6,861 nt of DNA. Origin: Chlorobiota bacterium (GTDB lineage: Bacteria; Bacteroidota; Bacteroidia; Bacteroidales; B39-G9). The stretch lies in the NCBI GenBank assembly GCA_030632095.1, contig DAOVJU010000181.1, positions 1-6,861 of the forward strand. Direction: 5' to 3'. The notes under the pieces were generated by a model that ran no database searches, was not told the origin of the DNA, and saw only the letters and a program-made list of their open reading frames with translations. Shown piece by piece: positions 5,340 to 6,861 of this stretch (within the stretch, counting starts at the first letter, position 1; each line of letters opens with the position of its first letter). A program made the translations under genes and the position numbers.

Positions 5340-6656
5340 ATGAAAACAAAAATCAATAAACCACAGAAAGTAAATATTGTAACATTAGGTTGTTCAAAGA
5401 ATCTTGTTGATTCCGAAGTGTTGATGAAACAAATTGAATTGAACGGCATCCAGATAGTGCACGACTCAAATGACACAGATGCTAAAACTGTTATTATTAA
5501 TACTTGTGGGTTTATTAATGATGCAAAAGAAGAATCGGTAAATATGATACTGGATTTTGCAAAAGCAAAAGAGAATGGAATAATTGACAATCTATTTGTT
5601 ATGGGTTGTTTATCAGAGAGATATAAACAAGAACTGGAAAAAGAAATACCAAATGTTAATGCATACTTTGGCTCTGATAACATCAAAGAAATTATAGAAA
5701 GCTTACAAATTGATTATAAAAAAGACCTGTTAGGTAAAAGGCATATTACAACTCCGGATCATTATGCATATTTAAAAATATCGGAAGGGTGCAACCGCAA
5801 GTGTTCTTTTTGTGCAATTCCTCTAATGCGTGGTAAACATATTTCAAAACCCATTGAATCAATAATTTATGAAGCGGAACAACTGGTAAACAATGGAGTG
5901 AAAGAAATTTTATTGATTGCTCAGGATCTAAGTTATTACGGATTTGACATTTACAAACAATGCAAACTTGCTGAATTGCTTGAAAAACTTGCGAAAATTA
6001 ATGGACTTGAATGGATCCGGCTTCATTATGTTTATCCAGCTGATTTTCCTGAAGAAGTCATTCAGGTTATTAAAAAGCATAAGAACATTTGTAACTATAT
6101 AGATATTCCGTTACAACATATCTCAGATAATATGCTAAAGATCATGCGCAGGGGTAACTCAAAGAAGCAAACCTTAGCACTGATTTCAAAATTCAGGGAG
6201 CAAATTCCCGAAATTGCAATAAGAACAACGTTACTTGTAGGGCATCCGGGCGAAACTGAAGATGATTTTGAAGAGCTTAAGACCTTTGTTAAAGAAACAC
6301 GTTTTGACAGGTTAGGGGTATTCACTTTTTCTAACGAGGAGGATACGCATACTTTTATAAATTATGAAGATGATATTCCTGAAAAAGTTAAGAACAGCAG
6401 GATGGAGGAGTTGATGGAAATTCAAAAGGAAATTTCATTAGAGGTTAATCGCTTAAAGGTTCAAAAATCATATAAAGTGATCATTGACAGGAGGGAGGGA
6501 AATTATTTTTTTGGCAGGACTGAATACGATTCACCTGAAGTTGATAATGAAGTGCTTATTAATACAGGAAATGAGGAAATTAAAATTGGTGAATTCTATA
6601 ACGTTATCATCACTTATGCAAGTGAATATGATTTGTATGGTGAGATTAATAACTGA
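5340..6656 (+). CDS. rimO: Ribosomal protein uS12 methylthiotransferase RimO
   Basis: This 438-residue radical-SAM enzyme adds a beta-methylthio group to a conserved aspartate of ribosomal protein uS12, using two Fe-S clusters. The N-terminal UPF0004 domain (about 10-125) has the three cluster cysteines Cys18 (LGCSKNLVDSE), Cys56 (NTCGF) and Cys90 (GCLSERY). The radical-SAM core has EGCNRKCSFCAIP with Cys151, Cys155 and Cys158, followed by GKHISKPIESI, which is typical of RimO rather than MiaB. IPLQHISDNMLKIMRRG (256-272) and LVGHPGETEDDF (299-310) are further family motifs. A C-terminal TRAM domain (about 372-438) would bind the target. Length and motifs are complete. The ATG at 5340 is preceded by pyrimidine-rich DNA with no ribosome-binding purines. 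It lies 80 bp after ftsY, in the conserved Bacteroidota order. Confidence 0.97.
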   Translation: MKTKINKPQKVNIVTLGCSKNLVDSEVLMKQIELNGIQIVHDSNDTDAKTVIINTCGFINDAKEESVNMILDFAKAKENGIIDNLFVMGCLSERYKQELEKEIPNVNAYFGSDNIKEIIESLQIDYKKDLLGKRHITTPDHYAYLKISEGCNRKCSFCAIPLMRGKHISKPIESIIYEAEQLVNNGVKEILLIAQDLSYYGFDIYKQCKLAELLEKLAKINGLEWIRLHYVYPADFPEEVIQVIKKHKNICNYIDIPLQHISDNMLKIMRRGNSKKQTLALISKFREQIPEIAIRTTLLVGHPGETEDDFEELKTFVKETRFDRLGVFTFSNEEDTHTFINYEDDIPEKVKNSRMEELMEIQKEISLEVNRLKVQKSYKVIIDRREGNYFFGRTEYDSPEVDNEVLINTGNEEIKIGEFYNVIITYASEYDLYGEINN

Positions 6657-6678
6657 AATTAGGATTTATAATAAAAAA

Positions 6679-6861
6679 GAGGCTGTCCAAAAAGTAATAA
6701 CCTGAGTTCGATATAAAATTAAATTTACAGAAACCAAAGAGAGGGTGAGATTTTGAGAATAAAACTTGAAAGAATAACGAGTTATTTTAAAACATTTTAT
6801 TCTAAGAAGGGTCTACATGAAAACATAAAGTGCTGATTATAAGTGCTTTTTTGTTAATAAC
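6679..6861. mobile_element. Probable end of an insertion sequence or MITE, running off the window
   Basis: GAGGCTGTCCAAAAAGT at 6679-6695 closely resembles terminal inverted repeats of IS5/IS1182-type elements (GAGGCTGTC... ends). It begins 22 bp after the rimO stop. The following ~165 bp contain no complete gene; a minus-strand frame is open from the window edge to a TAG at 6802-6804 (19 codons), which could be a transposase C terminus or chance. A short perfect palindrome AATAAC-GA-GTTATT lies near 6773-6786 and AAGTGCT occurs twice near the end. The opposite end is not in the window, so element type, length and target duplication cannot be determined. Confidence 0.5.
6695..6733. repeat. 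Dispersed ~40-bp repeat, copy B, adjoining the putative IS end
   Basis: Bases 6695-6714 are identical to 4258-4277 ahead of ftsY, and the similarity continues to 6733 with one missing base and two substitutions. Here the repeat immediately follows the IS-like terminal sequence, sharing its last T. It therefore may be subterminal sequence of a mobile element whose relic is copy A, or an independent regulatory/repeat sequence next to which an element inserted. Confidence 0.75.

Noticed and set aside
6484..6705. 73-codon + strand frame overlapping the end of rimO
   Set aside because: It overlaps the TRAM domain of rimO in another frame and ends in the IS-like terminal sequence; the product shows no family features.

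Overview
The window looks like ordinary chromosomal DNA from an AT-rich member of the Bacteroidota, probably Bacteroidales/Marinilabiliales-like; the lineage below phylum is an inference. Three things point there. The gene order cinA - rpmB - rpmG - DUF4295 - ftsY - rimO is, to my knowledge, a conserved Bacteroidota arrangement. The 51-residue DUF4295 protein is a phylum-specific ribosomal component. None of the starts has a strong Shine-Dalgarno sequence; the bases before each ATG are mostly A/T, as expected where the 16S anti-SD is sequestered. All genes are on the + strand.

Layout. Positions 1-972 hold the 3' three quarters of an M48/Ste24-type membrane zinc protease, cut by the window edge. 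Positions 973-1323 are non-coding and contain a palindromic array of 7-bp units (1050-1175). Positions 1324-2037 encode an unrecognised multi-pass membrane protein, followed 8 bp later by cinA (2046-3293). A 204-bp gap with several inverted repeats and a candidate promoter leads into rpmB (bL28), rpmG (bL33) and the DUF4295/bL38 gene, closed by a good intrinsic terminator (4130-4169). ftsY (4306-5259) and rimO (5340-6656) follow, separated by a second palindromic 7-bp-periodic array that reaches into the ftsY stop codon. The last 180 bp begin with a 17-bp sequence resembling the terminal inverted repeat of an IS element (6679) and carry a second copy of a ~40-bp repeat that also sits just upstream of ftsY.

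Functionally the core block concerns the ribosome and its output: three large-subunit proteins, the SRP receptor that brings translating ribosomes to the membrane, and RimO, which methylthiolates ribosomal protein uS12. CinA (NMN deamidase/nucleotide pyrophosphatase family) is a conserved neighbour without an obvious mechanistic link.

I found no defence system, CRISPR array or obviously foreign gene cluster. The unexplained signal lies in the intergenic DNA: two arrays of heptamers with unrelated unit sequence but the same design (direct units in one arm, reverse-complement units in the other), the dispersed 40-bp repeat shared by the ftsY leader and the putative IS end, and mutually exclusive inverted repeats ahead of rpmB.
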